NCBI GenBank assembly: GCA_047967505.1
Contig: CM106538.1
Source: Dipteris shenzhenensis
Taxonomy: Eukaryota > Polypodiophyta > Polypodiopsida > Gleicheniales
Length of the DNA: 64,000 bases
Strand: one strand, 5' to 3'
Part shown: piece by piece, positions 44,301-55,800 of the stretch
How positions within the stretch are numbered: position 1 is the first letter of the stretch
Layout: the number at the start of each line of letters is the position of its first letter
The notes under the pieces: model-generated
What the model was told of the DNA's origin: nothing
What the model saw: the letters and a program-made list of their open reading frames with translations, nothing else
Databases searched by the model: none
Program-made: the position numbers and the translations under genes

Positions 44301-45181
44301 CCTTAGACAAGGGCAATCCTAAAAGAAAGAATATGTAGCCAATGAGTAGCCAACACATCTCACATTGAGGAAGATTTGAGGGTATTTACTTAAAGAACTT
44401 CACATCTAGTAGCATGCTAATTGCAATACCCAAACTATCCAAGAGTCAAATGTGGAAGAGATAGGTCACCAAAGAGAACCGCCAATCTATGACAGTTAAG
44501 CAAAGCTAGAAAGATGAATCTTGGACGAGAAAATGAGGAGGAAGAGCTGGAATCCACCAGTTATTTATTAACCTAAGATGAAGGAAAATAATGAGGAATA
44601 TATAAATGGCACATAAAGATTCCCTAGCATAGTCTTACAAGTAAATGAAAGGAATATCACTTCAAGTATTGTGCATACTATCCAATCAAAGAGCAATCCA
44701 AAGGATGGAACTTTAGTCTATGAAGTGCCACAAAAGGCCAGAAGCTTCAAATATGTTTAAACATAAAAGACGTAAATTCCACCACAATCAAATTTCATTA
44801 TCCCTTATCATGATTAGAAACAATGTTAGAAAGGGTGGTAAGATCCAAGATGATGCCATGCACTAGCAACCTTTCAATGAGTTATGTATACTACTTTCAG
44901 AACCCTCTTCCACAAACTCTAAGAAGCAATCCTAGATGAACTTCACATTAAGATTGACATCTACACGGTTAGAACAAGTTTTGAAGGAGTGAAAAGAATA
45001 TGTTATGTCATTCCCGTTCAATTATATTTCCACGTGCAATTTAATGGCTGGGTAGACTTGTGGGAGGATAAGGGAGTTTTCTTGTCTGTTACATTGGTAT
45101 CAAGCTTCAAAATCCTTCACAAGCTTATGAGGTACATGTTAGGAAGGACCAGTAATGTGGTGTCAATATGTTCCAACGGGC

Positions 45182-45377
45182 TAGCCATGAGCACACTATC
45201 CCAACTCTGTTCATGATTAAGAGAGATGCGCTCACATTTGAAGCATCCATCAGCCATGTGAGCCATGACACAAGCAGGTTAGCCATGAGCACACTATCCC
45301 AACTCTGTTCATGATTAAGAGAGATGCACTCACATTTAAAGCATCCATCAGCCATGTGAGCCATGACACAAGCATTT
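45182..45377 (+). repeat. 98-bp perfect-phase tandem duplication
   Basis: Units 45182-45279 and 45280-45377 differ at only a few positions. Each contains AGCCATGAGCACACTATCCC and ATCAGCCATGTGAGCCATGA. Confidence 0.92.
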
Positions 45378-46086
45378 AAGATTGGTATTAAATTGGTGAG
45401 GAGTTGTTAGAGAATGTATGGAGATTGAGCATGGATGAAGAGAGTGAGGGGCCACCATCGAGAGGATTCATAGGGAGGAAAGTGAGGTCACACAGGAGCT
45501 TAACTTGGATGAATCCGAGGATGAGTCTAGGGGGTGGTCATGCAGGACAAGACAAAGAGTTCCTCATTCTAGTATGTTTCCTAGGATAAGCTTTCTTTTG
45601 GACAAAGGAAATGGTATGCCAACTTTGTCAAAGTCCAAGGTTGGTGATAAAAATATCTCAACCATCGGATCAAATCACATTATTTTATAGAATTAATTAT
45701 CACAACAAACCCTAGTGCATTGCCAAATATCAAAACAAGTACACAGTGACATGTAACACATTCCTATAAGAAAAAAGTTGGGAGAATGAACCTCCAATTG
45801 ACACCGTATATTCCCTTAAAAAACTAACCAATAATACAGTAACATGTGTAAAGTTCTTAGTTTCTTACCCCCTAAACAAAACCTAACCTACAATAGTAGG
45901 TTACATTAAAATCAAAGGCCTAAAGGCCAGTTCTTAAAAAAACCCACTAAATTCCATCACCAAAATATAGTCTCCAAATCTAGTTGCATATTCGTATAAC
46001 CTCTTATTAAAGCTACCATCACCGCTAAACCACTGTAAAAGTTGAATACACACACACACCCTTGAAGGAACTGGCTACACTATAGC

Positions 46087-46548
46087 TCAACAAATCACGA
46101 CCTCCACGAATACCATTAACAATAGAATCAAAACCATAAGGACAAAACCCAGAATCATATCTTTCAAAAAATCATCGTCGTCCTCGAGTGCTTTGCCAAA
46201 ATCTAGTACATCCTTAAAAATCTTCACAAGTGGAACACCTATGGCTGGTGAGCTAGCACAAACTGCTACAATCGAAGAAACACCAACTAAAATAGAACTC
46301 TTGAACAAATAGCCACCAATTGTTGAACCACCAATAGGAACACACCTAATAGCCACCAAAAATAGAACTAGACGCATCCAAATAGCACCATTAGAACACA
46401 ACAAAGCTCCACCAACAAAACTACCAGCAAATCTATTTGAAACAACACCATCAGAACACAATGAACCTCCATTGGTAGAACCAAAAGAATGCACACCATT
46501 AGACAAGCTTCTACGATAAAACTTCAAAAGTCCACAACCACCATCCAC
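46087..46548 (-). other. Unassigned 153-codon hydrophobic ORF
   Basis: Gly/Ser/Val-rich with three hydrophobic segments (MRLVLFLVAIRCVPIGG, SILVGVSSIVAVCASSPAIG and the C-terminal MILGFVLMVLILLLMVFVEV) and an acidic EDDDDFLKD before the last. The pattern suggests a membrane protein end, but I know no matching family. It sits in the A/C-rich block, where low-G composition favours open minus frames, so chance is possible. Confidence 0.3.
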
Positions 46549-47837
46549 ATTACTAGGAAGTCAGTTCCAAATCCCAAACTATGTTTCCTATGCAAATATA
46601 TATGATGATAGCTTGGATACATCATATGGTGACTAGAGGTGATTTACATAACACATTCTTTTTGGAGTACTACTCTAGGCAGAGAACCTCAAAATCTTGC
46701 ATCATAGATTTGAAATGATGACACAATGATGACCTAAAAACTTTGTTAAAACCTTTGTTGGCACTCCAATGAAGGCAAGTTTGCTAAATGTAGTCGACTG
46801 CAGCCTCTTGTTTGTGTACTTGCCCTTCTTATCACCACCCACAGTATCGACCATGCAACATACAAGACCCTTCAGAGTCTTTACAACCACTTGATTTTAG
46901 TTGCACCACATTGAGACCAAGTAAAAAACAAGCTCAAAATAGAACCACACAAATCAACAAAATTAAAAAAACAAGACAAACAACAAAAACAACAATACAT
47001 ACCAGACTATGAGGATTATCTATCGAATGAAGAAATGTGTAAAGAAGATTGTCATCACCAGCAACTGCACTAGGAATATGATACTCATAGCATGGTTCTT
47101 AGTAAACCGCTCATCAAACCTACAAAACAATGAAAACATGTCAATAACACTACAAACAAAACAAACAACTACACCTCAGAAAACAAAAACAATACTTATT
47201 GCAATCTTCACCAGAAACATATCAACCTTGCACCAACTGCCCACATTGAATCTCATATATCTCACTCCTACTTCTCATAGCAAAACAGAAAAGCAAGGAG
47301 AAAGCAAACCTCTTATGTAGCCCATGAGCATGAAAGGTAGTAGAATCAACATCATTCAAAACCAATATATCATCCTTCAACCCAACTACATCATTCTTTA
47401 TCATAGGCATTAAACCATCCACCCACACAAAATGACTCATGGCACTCATCATAGAAGAGTGAGCTTTTGCAAACAAACGGCTCTTAAAGATGTCAAAAGT
47501 AGCCCTCACAATGCCCATAGAAGCAACATGACAGTCTTTCCGAGTTTTGAATTGAAAATTCTAATCCTGAATGGCTTCATTCAATCGATGAAAAGGCAAA
47601 TTGCAACCTATGAATCATTCTGTTGAAACTCTTAAACAAGGCAACAAGAGTCACCAATCGATACAAGACTCCCTCACCCTACTCTTCCAAAGCTAAAGAA
47701 TCAACCAACTTAAGATCTCACCAAAAGCCTTTAGATCCAACTCCTTTATGGAGATAGAAACATCCAAACCCTCCTTACCACATGATGCATGAAACCTTAT
47801 CATGGCCTAGTTATTCTTATCACTACTGTGATTAGCA

Positions 47838-48110
47838 TCACCCCCCTCAAGTTCTCTCTGCAAAGACACATCTAAGGGAATAAAATCGACAACAGATCCC
47901 ACATCACTAGAACAAATAGCCTTTATTCCTAAAAACACAATAACAACATCAACAGTAGCAATGAAAAATAATACCGCCCCCCTCAAATTCTCTCTCCAAA
48001 GACACATCCAAGGGAAATAAAGCAAACAAAAGATCCTACATCACCTGAAAAAATTGCCTTTGCACCTAAAAATGCAAGAACATCAGCAACAGCAATGAAA
48101 AACAATACAT
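47838..48110 (+). repeat. Tandem duplication of about 145 bp
   Basis: Two units each begin CCCCCTCAA(G/A)TTCTCTCT(G/C), include AAAGACACATC(T/C)AAGGGAA and end near AACA(T/G)CAGCAACAGCAATGAAAAA-like sequence. Confidence 0.75.
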
Positions 48111-49104
48111 GCACAAAGAAAAACAACTACAAAAATACATAAATACCTCCTCGATCATGAAAATCCTCCTCCATGGTACATGCAATACCACCCAAGCTGC
48201 TAGACACATTCTTCTTCACAATAGTATTATCCTCTACCAAACACATAACCAAATCACCACCGGCCTCACAAGAAACATCCAGATCATGAACACAAACTAG
48301 ACCGCACAGCCTCGACCTCACCAAACTCAGAAAGACCCAGCAAAAAAGGAGGGTCACAAACTAGATCCATCACATGAATATGCAAGGAGAAACATAGAGA
48401 AATAGACACCAAAAAAACCTCTCAATCAATGAAACAAAGACACGACACACACAAAATGAACTAGGAACGAAAGCCAAAGACCACCTACATAGACAAGGCA
48501 ATAAAAATGAATGCATGAAATGAACAATTTTAGGCAACCAATTAGAAAGAAACACATATAACAAGACCAACCACAACTAGACACATACACCTACCCACTG
48601 ACACACACCAAAGACATAGAGCACTAAAATAAGCATGTGCCCCTAACTTCAAACACTCATTGCCAAGAACAACTCAAATTCTCTTTAAACCTTTAGCAAG
48701 GTTTAAAGGCATTGGAAATGTTTCTACCATTTTATTCACAAACTTTCTGGAAAAAGCTCTTGCAACTCTAACTACCTTTCGTTTTCTTGGGCACTCTAGC
48801 TTGCTCCAAGGCATCTCTAATGATCAGCCCTAGGCTCTATGTACATAACTTTATGTTGCTTGAAGACATGCTATTACTTCATGTTGTCTACTTGTGGTGT
48901 ACTCTTCCTATCTATTTTCAACATTATAATATTGATCACATCTTGTTTAGATGACGCTTATGTGGCCTTAACCAAAGTCCACAGATGGCTCTCTTAGATC
49001 TTGTGAAGCATGCACGACCATTTAAGTAAGCCTTCTATGCTTTTGTGCATTCAAACCTAAGTTGTAACGTTTCTATAAAACCTAAAATGTACCTCTTCAC
49101 TAAC

Positions 49105-49895
49105 TGTTGTCACTTTTTCTCTCATGTCCAATTCCAAGGGTGTTGGTCACCTCCAATTATGTTGTTGCCCATTGTAGCATATGTGTTTACAAATGTAGCA
49201 TAGGTCCTCAAGTCGTATTCTAGTGAGAGGTGTAGGCTAAAGTGTAGAAATCATTTTTGGGTTATGCTTAGGTGAAGAAAGAGCTAGTGATCACTAAGTT
49301 TGATAGAGGTTCCCACCTCCTTTAGGTTCAATGGTTTACAAAAGGTCTATAGGGTTTAGAAGGAGGATAGGGTTGAAAAATATATCTACAGTTTGAAGGT
49401 TGAGAGAGGATTATAGGTTTGAGGAGTGGAGAGCTAGTCTCCTTCATAGACTCACGAGGTTAAGGGTTGAGAAGGAGTGAATGAATTTGAGGAGGGATGA
49501 GGAGGAGAAGAGGGAAGGAGGAGGAGAAAGGGGGGAGGATTTAGGAGGAGGGGGATAGGAAGGATGAGGATGGAGGAGTTTGGATTGCAAAGGTGAGAGC
49601 ATGCTAGAATATGCTAATAATGTAAGGAAGCATGGATGCCAAGAGATCGAGCTCAAGAACACAAAAGTGAACTAAGCCCCAAAGAGTGAGAGATTATTTG
49701 CATTAAGAGATATTTATAATGTTCATGATTTTTCATCTCTAACTCAAAGTTGTGAGAGTTTCTCTCCCCTATTAGGGTTTCTCTCTCTTGTGATAGTTTC
49801 TCTCTCCTATAGAGTTTCCCTCTCCTGTGAGAGTCTCTCTCTCTTCTGAGAGCTTCTCTCTCCTATGAGATCCCTCTCTCTATGAGAGTTTCTCT
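49105..49895 (-). repeat. Family-R LTR3 (truncated, tandem unit 1)
   Basis: Starts TGTTGTCAC (U5 end) on the plus strand. Contains the shared CATTGTAGCATA and GTATTCTAGTGAGAGGTGTAG blocks, the GGA-rich stretch (49490-49575), a TATAAATATC box (49718-49709) and a GAGAGTTTCTCTCTCC minisatellite (49735-49895). It then runs straight into the U5 end of LTR4, so the distal U3 is missing. Confidence 0.8.
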
Positions 49896-50634
49896 TGTTG
49901 TCACTTTTTCTCTTATTTCCAATTTTGAATTTGTTGATCACTTATAGTTATGTCATTGCCCATTGTAGCATAGGTGTTCACAAATGGAGCATAGGTACTT
50001 GGGCCGTATTCTAGTGAGAGGTGTAGGCTAACATGTGGAAATCATTTTTGGGTTACTTTTAGGTGAAGAAAGTTTTATGGAGGTTCTCACCTTCTTTTGT
50101 GTTCAAGGGTTTACAAAAGTTTTGCAGGCTTAAAAGGATGATAGCATTGAGAAATCCCATCTAGAGGTCTAAGGTTGGGAAAGGGTTGCAGGGTTGAGGA
50201 GTGGTAAGCTAGTCTCCTTCATGCATTCACGAGGTTAAGGGTTGAGAAGGAGTGAAAAGGTAGAAAAGGAGGGAGGAGGAGGAGAAGGGAGAAGGAGGAG
50301 GGAGGGAGGATGAAGGGATGATGACGGTGGGAGAAAGGAGGAGGGAGTAATTTGGTTTGTAAGGGTGAAGCATGTAAGAACACCTAAATACAGTAAAGGA
50401 GAATGGATGCTAGGAGATCAAGCACGTGAACACAAAAGTGAATAGAACACTAAGCCCCAATGAGTGAGAGCTTCTTTGCATTAAGTGATATTTATACATG
50501 TCCTTGAGTCTTCATTTCTAACACAAAGTTGTGAGATTTTGTCTCTCCTGTGAGAGTTTCTCTCTCTTATATGAGTTTCTCTTTCTTGTAAGAGTTTCTG
50601 TCCTTTGAGAGTTTCTCTCCTCTGTGAGAGAAAA
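49896..50634 (-). repeat. Family-R LTR4 (truncated, tandem unit 2)
   Basis: Same organisation as LTR3: TGTTGTCAC start, shared U5/R blocks, GGA-rich stretch (50265-50345), TATAAATATC box (50496-50487), GAGAGTTTCTCTC minisatellite (50520-50634), then abrupt passage into LTR5. I estimate roughly 80-85% identity to LTR3 by eye. Confidence 0.8.
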
Positions 50635-51678
50635 TATTATCATTTTCTATCTTCTTTCCAATTTTGAGGGTGTCAGTGACCTATATTTATGTCATTGCCT
50701 ATTGTAGCATAGGTGTTCACAAATGTACCACATGTCCTTAAGTCACATTCTAGTGAGAGGTGTAGGCTAAAGTGTGGAAAGAATTTCTAGGTTATGAGGT
50801 GAAAAAGAGGTGTTGATCAGAAAATTTGATAAGGGTTCTCACATCCTTTGGGTTCCAAGGGTTTACGCAAGGTTTGTAGGGTTTACAAGGAGGGTTCAAG
50901 GGTTTACACAAGGTTTGCAGGGTTTAGAAGGAGGATAGGGTTGACCAATCTATCTAGGGTTTCAAGGTCCAGAGAGGGTTGTAAGGTAAAGGAGTGGAGA
51001 GCTAGTCTCCTTCATGGATTCACAAATTTAAGGGCTAGGAAGGGGTGAGTAAGGTTGAGGAGGAGGGAGGAGGGAGGAGGAGACAAGGGAGGAGGAGGGA
51101 GGAGGAGACAAGGGAGGAGGAGGGAGGAGGAAGAAGAGGAAGGATGGAGGAAGGAGGAAGATGAAGGAGTTTGGGTTACAAGGGTGAGAACATGCTAGAA
51201 CATGTTGATCGTGTAAGGGAACATGGATGCCACGAGATCAAACACATGACACAAAAGTGAACTGAACACTGAGGCCCAAGAGTGAGAGCTTCTTTGCACT
51301 AATAGATATATACATGTGTTCTTGATTTTTCATGCCTAACACAAAGTTGTGAGAGTTTTTCTCTCCTATGAGAGTTTGTCTCTCTTGTGAGAGTGTCTCT
51401 CTCTAACACAAAATGTAGATTCTAATATTTCTCTCTCTAGAAGGCTTGATTTTGCAAATATGTCTAGATCTTTTCTAGAGAGTCCTTTGGCTATTCCCAT
51501 CTCTTAGATCCACCAAATCTACCTTCAAACTCAAGATATTACAAATAAAACTTTGTTGCTACTCCACACACATGCTCAAGATATTATAAGCAAAACTTTG
51601 TCATTACTCCACAAACACAATGATCTCATCTTGGTTGCTCTAGACTGTGCTTTGGCCCTTGTTGCCATAGGGTCAACG
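50635..51678 (-). repeat. Family-R LTR5 (tandem unit 3, full U3)
   Basis: Starts at a mutated TATTATCA. Carries the GGAGGAGGGAGGAGG stretch (51055-51170), a TATATATC box near 51305, a short GAGAGTTTCTCTC minisatellite (51345-51410) and, unlike LTR3 and LTR4, the full distal U3 to GGTCAACG. A minus-strand polypurine-like GGTCTGGGGGATT (51692-51679) abuts it, so it is a 3' LTR. Its U5/R includes a short duplication (GGGTTTACRCAAGGTTTG, 50869 and 50899). Confidence 0.8.
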
Positions 51679-53105
51679 AATCCCCCAGACCAATTTGATT
51701 ACCCGTACTTGGGCTATACTTGATTATGCAATTGGAGTTTGTTACTGTCCTTGTTACCTAGCAATTTCGGTATAGTTGGCATCGATGTCTACTAATTTTG
51801 TAAAAGGATTTGTGGCTGCATCTTCTCTATCATGCTTTCTTTGAACCTTTGAATCTCTTTCTCTGCTTCATACATCCTTGTTTGGATTGATGGAATCGTG
51901 TGCTTTTCTATTTCATATTGCTACTCTTCTACTGCCATAATAGCAAATAGTTTGGACAATTGTAGAACTTGTAGACTTTGATGCTGTATGATTTGAAATG
52001 TGGGATTTCCTTGTTTGTATTGGTTACAATTTGGTCCCCTACACCCAGGTTTTATCTTGACTACCACTAGAGTTGTTTGTAGATGTGTCAATGGAATAGC
52101 AAGGTCAACGACATTGTCGACTTGTGTTTCTTGTGTAGGTGAATTCTCTGGTCCATTTGTTAATTCCATATGGATTGTGGCTATCACTTGCATTTTCTTC
52201 CTAGTGTCAACTTGTGGTGGCTCGTGTCAATTCCATATGGGTTGTGGCTATCTCATGTATTCGCTTCTTAGTGTCGATTTGTGGTGGCTCTTGTGGTAGC
52301 AATTAGGAACTAAGTTGCATCATCTTTCTATGGAGCTCCAGATGGTTAGATGAACTCATCACTCCCAATACCAATACCCCCTTGAATGACAACCTTGTTA
52401 TAATGACTTGATGTGACTTGCTAAAGGGTATAATTTTAGGGCACATCCAATGACCTTGTAAGGATGACTTGATGACCTTGATGAGAACCTTGTTAGGATG
52501 AGTTTAATAAGATGGAATGATGACATTGTTAGGCTCTTAATAATCTATGGGGACCATTGTGTGAGGGATCAAGAGAGTTAATCACTGCCTCTGTGTTCTA
52601 GCTTGTCCATTGGGGAGCTTCAATCGATGCAAAAGCTTTGGTGCCTTTTGTTAGAGTAGTGGTGAATAGTGTTGGTGCTTGTATGTTCATTGTGGTCAAG
52701 ATCTATTAGTTGAGTGAGTAGCTTGGATCCCAGAGGTCCATTTGAGTCTATCAGTAGCTTGGATCACTAGAGGTTCAATTGAGTTAAAAATAGGTATCAT
52801 TGCAATATGGAGAAGACTTTGAAGAGAAGGTGGCATCTATTGTAGGGTGAGATGGCATTGCCGGAGATGGATAGCCACATTTGGGGTGACCTATGCTCAC
52901 CTCTATTGGTTCATGTTCTGGAATACTTACCCTTAGAGACACTTTGCCAATTGAGGTTAGTTGCGAGATGGTAGATGAACTTGTGACAAAAAAATTCTTC
53001 ATGTAACTCAAGCACTAGATCTTAGCTCCATGCCACTTCCTTATGGTTGTTTACTCTATCCCACCACTTCTGCAGGATGAGCAGTGTGTGCAGGGTTCTG
53101 AGGCT
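51679..53105 (-). other. Internal region between LTR6 and LTR5
   Basis: 1.4 kb with no recognised domain. Short minus frames exist (51921-52193, 52784-53011). A 58-62 bp tandem duplication (CATATGG(A/G)TTGTGGCTATC units) lies at about 52165-52290. Together with its flanking LTRs it has the same LTR-short internal-LTR plan as 40365-43636. Confidence 0.5.
52165..52290 (+). repeat. Tandem duplication of about 60 bp
   Basis: Two units share TTCCATATGGRTTGTGGCTA and AGTGTCRAYTTGTGGTGGCT. Confidence 0.85.
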
Positions 53106-54094
53106 TTTTGTCACCTATAGATATATTGGTGTCGTCATTTGTAGTATAAGTGTAGCTTAGGACCTTGGGCTATATTCCGATGAGAGATGTAGGCTCAAGT
53201 GTGGGAAGCACACATCGAGCATGCTTGTGTGAAAGGAGCATTCATCAACATGGTTGGGGTAATGGAGGCTTTTGTCTCCAGTGGGGGTTTTAAGGTTTAG
53301 AAAGAGTTTTAGCATTCAAAAGGAGGTACAAGGTTAGAAGGAGGTTTAGGGTTCAAAAGGGAGTTCAGGGTTAGAAGGGGGATCAAGGTTAGAAGAGGAA
53401 TCCAGGGTTCATAAAAGCATACATGCTAGAGAACTCGTCTCCCTCATATATCAAGGAGGTCAAGGGTTGAGGAACTAATTTAAGAGGGTAAGGGTTTAGG
53501 GGAAGCATAGGAGTGGGAGAGAGGAGGTGTAAGAGCGGGGAATGGGGGAGATAGAGAAGAAGAGAGGAGGAGAGGGAGATGAGGAGTTGCAAGGTTGTAG
53601 GAGACAAGGTTAGGACATGCGTTGGACATGTAGTGCAAGGGAGCATGGACAAGTGGAGGCAATTGCATACAACATCAAAATAGAACTCAACACAATGCCC
53701 CAAAGAGTGTGGGCTTCATTCCATCATGGGGTATTTATACAAATTGGAAAGCTTCTTTCTTTGCATGTAGGAATTATAGGACTTTCTCTCTCTACATGTA
53801 GAACTTGCATCTAGGATGCACATGTAGAAGTTGCATCTAGGAGTTACATGTAGGACTTGCATGTAGCAACTTGCATGTGGGAATTACATGTAGGAATTGC
53901 ATGTAGAACTTATAGGTAAAAATCATCTGTAGAACTTGCATGTAGACCATGCATGTAGGAATCATATGTAGAACTTGCATGTAGGATTCCTAAGGGAGAT
54001 TATTCCTAGCCTTATGCAAGTAGAAACCAATCTTTTCTACTACTCCATACACACATTCTATGCTACTTCAATCCATGTTGACATAGAGTTAACA
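53106..54094 (-). repeat. Family-R LTR6 (3' LTR of the gypsy remnant)
   Basis: The minus-strand start TGTTAAC at 54094 is preceded by a polypurine-like GGATCCGGGGGTA (54107-54095). GTATAAATAC at 53740-53731 is the TATA box. The U3 just upstream carries its own minisatellite, (TGCATGTAGAACT)n-like, 53765-53990. The GGA-rich R/U5 stretch is at 53505-53590. The U5 end is degraded (TTTTGTCAC near 53106). Confidence 0.75.
53765..53990 (+). repeat. (CATGTAGAACTTG)-type minisatellite in LTR6
   Basis: Irregular repeats of GCATGTAG(A/G)A(A/C)TT with variants such as GCATCTAGGA and ACATGTAGGAATT, about 13-17 bp per unit. Confidence 0.85.
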
Positions 54095-54159
54095 TACCCC
54101 CGGATCCATTGTATTACCTATCCTTGGGTTATGGCCTATTGTGATCACAAAGTTGGGAT

Positions 54160-54255
54160 GCCATGCATGTAACCTAGTGGCTACAAAACTTGTGGCATAC
54201 CAGTCGATCATGTAACCTAGTGCCTGCGAAACTTGTGGCATACCAGTTGATCATG
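54160..54255 (+). repeat. Tandem duplication of about 47 bp
   Basis: ATGTAACCTAGTG, AACTTGTGGCATACCAGT and GATCATG occur twice in succession. Confidence 0.85.
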
Positions 54256-54319
54256 TTGTAATGTCTTCACACCATACAATGTCATCTCTATTTTCAAGAA
54301 GCTTGTATCCAGTTGAGAA

Positions 54320-54650
54320 GAGGTAGACGGCTGTGAATTTTGGAGGGGTCTCTTTGCTGAGGTTGCAAACTCTTTCATTGAATCTTCTTGAGAAGAGGTT
54401 TGGCGGGGGGGTCTCATTGCTGAGGCTGTGGACTCTTTCACTGAATCTTCTTGAGTTATGGAATTCTTGCTATCCTACATTCATTTTGGATGGCATTGCA
54501 CCCAGATAATCAAACTTGTAGATTTATTTGTATGCATGTGTGATATTTGTGCATGAGGAGATGGCCGTGATGTTTGGCGAGGGTCTCGTTGCTATGGCTA
54601 CGGACTCTTTCATTGAATCTTCTTGAGATTTGGCATAGCTTCTTGTCCTA
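54320..54650 (-). repeat. Repeated peptide-like units (about 75 bp)
   Basis: TCTTTCA(T/C)TGAATCTTCTTGAGA recurs at about 54370, 54433 and 54608, each preceded by GGTCTC(G/T/A)TTGCT. On the minus strand the first two encode SQEDSMKEFATSAKRP-like repeats. Confidence 0.75.
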
Positions 54651-54774
54651 CTTGAAATTCATTGCATGCATTGAGAGTGTGGAATGAAAGTGTGTTAATA
54701 GAGTTTTTATTGATGCAATTTACTATGTGCTTATTTCAAATTGTGTAAGTGCACCTGACCTAACGACTAGGTAG

Positions 54775-55140
54775 GGACTAACTATATGCTTATTTGTGGG
54801 ATTTCACAGGGCAGCTAAGACTCAGTCATCATCACCTTTAAGCGCTAGGTTGAAATTGATTAGTTCTACCTATTTGTGCAAAAACATGCATATGCAAGTG
54901 AGTGCGTGTGTAACAATCTAGTTTGAACTATATATGCTTATTTGTGGGATTTCATAGGGAAGCTAAGACTTTGTCATCATCATCTTTAAGCCCTAGGTTG
55001 AAATTGATTAGTTCTACCTATATGTGCAAAAACATGCATATGCAAGTGAGTGCGTGTGTAACAATCTAGTTTGAATTATATGTGCGAAAATGTGCATATG
55101 CCAGTGAGTGCGAAAATGTGCATATGCCAGTGAGTTGGAA
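54775..55140 (+). repeat. 150-bp tandem duplication plus short GTGCATATGCCAGTGAG repeats
   Basis: Units start near 54780 and 54929, each with TATGCTTATTTGTGGGATTT and CATGCATATGCAAGTGAGTG. They are followed by GCGAAAATGTGCATATGCCA repeated at 55085 and 55110. Confidence 0.88.
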
Positions 55141-55149
55141 CAATATAGT

Positions 55150-55800
55150 TCTAAGTTGGGGGCATTTGGAGTTCCCAAATCTTTGACTTTTTCCACATCG
55201 CTAGTAATTCCATGTTGAGAGACAATGTGTCCCAAAATAACTCCATGGGTGACCATGAGCTGGTATTTTGTTGGATTTAGGGACATGCCATACTCCCTTA
55301 GGGACATGCCATACTCCCTGCACTTGATGAGAATAGCTTCAAGGCACTATAGGTGGTCTTGCTTGTTGGTATATAGAAACTTATTGAATAAAGGCTTGAA
55401 GTCGGTAAACAAGACTATTTGGAATGTGGCAGGGGCATTGCATAATTCGAACGGCATGACTATGTAGGCAAAGCTTCCCCATTCTGTTGCAAATGTTGTT
55501 TTAGATTGTTCTTTATGATCTATTTGCACTTGATTGTAGCCAATAAATCCAAATAAGAAGCCATATATTTTCAAGCTTTCCATTTTTTCTAATATTGTTT
55601 CTATTAGGTGCAAGGGATAGTGATCCCTAATGGTGACAGCATTCACATTCTTATCCGCGACTTCTTGTTATGTTTAGGCACAATTACGATGGGGGAAACC
55701 CAATGGTTGTGCTCTATCTCATAGATGAATCATGCATCTAAGAGCTTTTGCAGTTCATCATACACCATGGTGCTATATTTGGGATTTGTTCAATATGGTC
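55150..55800 (-). pseudogene. Gypsy reverse transcriptase remnant
   Basis: Minus-strand pieces in order: YDELQKLLDA then WVSPIVIVPKHNKKSR (55770-55660); DHYPLHLIETILEKME, GFIGYNQVQIDHKEQSKTTF and FAYIVMPFELCNAPATFQ (55640-55430); then LREYGMSLNPTKYQLMV and VILGHIVSQHGI (55307-55190). These are gypsy RT blocks. The segment that should carry the YVDD catalytic motif, between 55400 and 55310, is not intact. Several stops and frame changes. Confidence 0.85.

Larger units (their letters stand above)
45680..48660 (-). other. Strand-asymmetric A/C-rich block, possible minus-strand locus
   Basis: The plus strand is rich in A and C and poor in G for about 3 kb, unlike either side. On the minus strand several frames look protein-like: 48357-48127, 48025-47807, 47518-47222 (FKSRLFAKAHSSMMSAMSHF, VGLKDDILVLNDVDSTTFHA) and 46548-46087, plus a hydrophobic stretch near 47030-47110 (IIFLVQLLVMTIFFTHFFIR). 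Candidate GT...AG boundaries exist between them, but I could not build a consistent model. A tandem duplication lies at about 47838-48110. It could be a gene or pseudogene, or an unfamiliar transposon. Confidence 0.35.
43637..49104. other. Region between family-R arrays: tandem duplications and an A/C-rich block
   Basis: Listed separately: a 65-bp repeat (44126-44300), a 98-bp duplication (45182-45377) and the A/C-rich block (45680-48660). The remainder is AT-rich without recognisable domains. Confidence 0.5.

Noticed and set aside
53765-53990. CRISPR-like regularly spaced repeats
   Set aside because: Units vary in length and sequence, have no unique spacers of constant size, and lie inside a plant LTR; this is a minisatellite.
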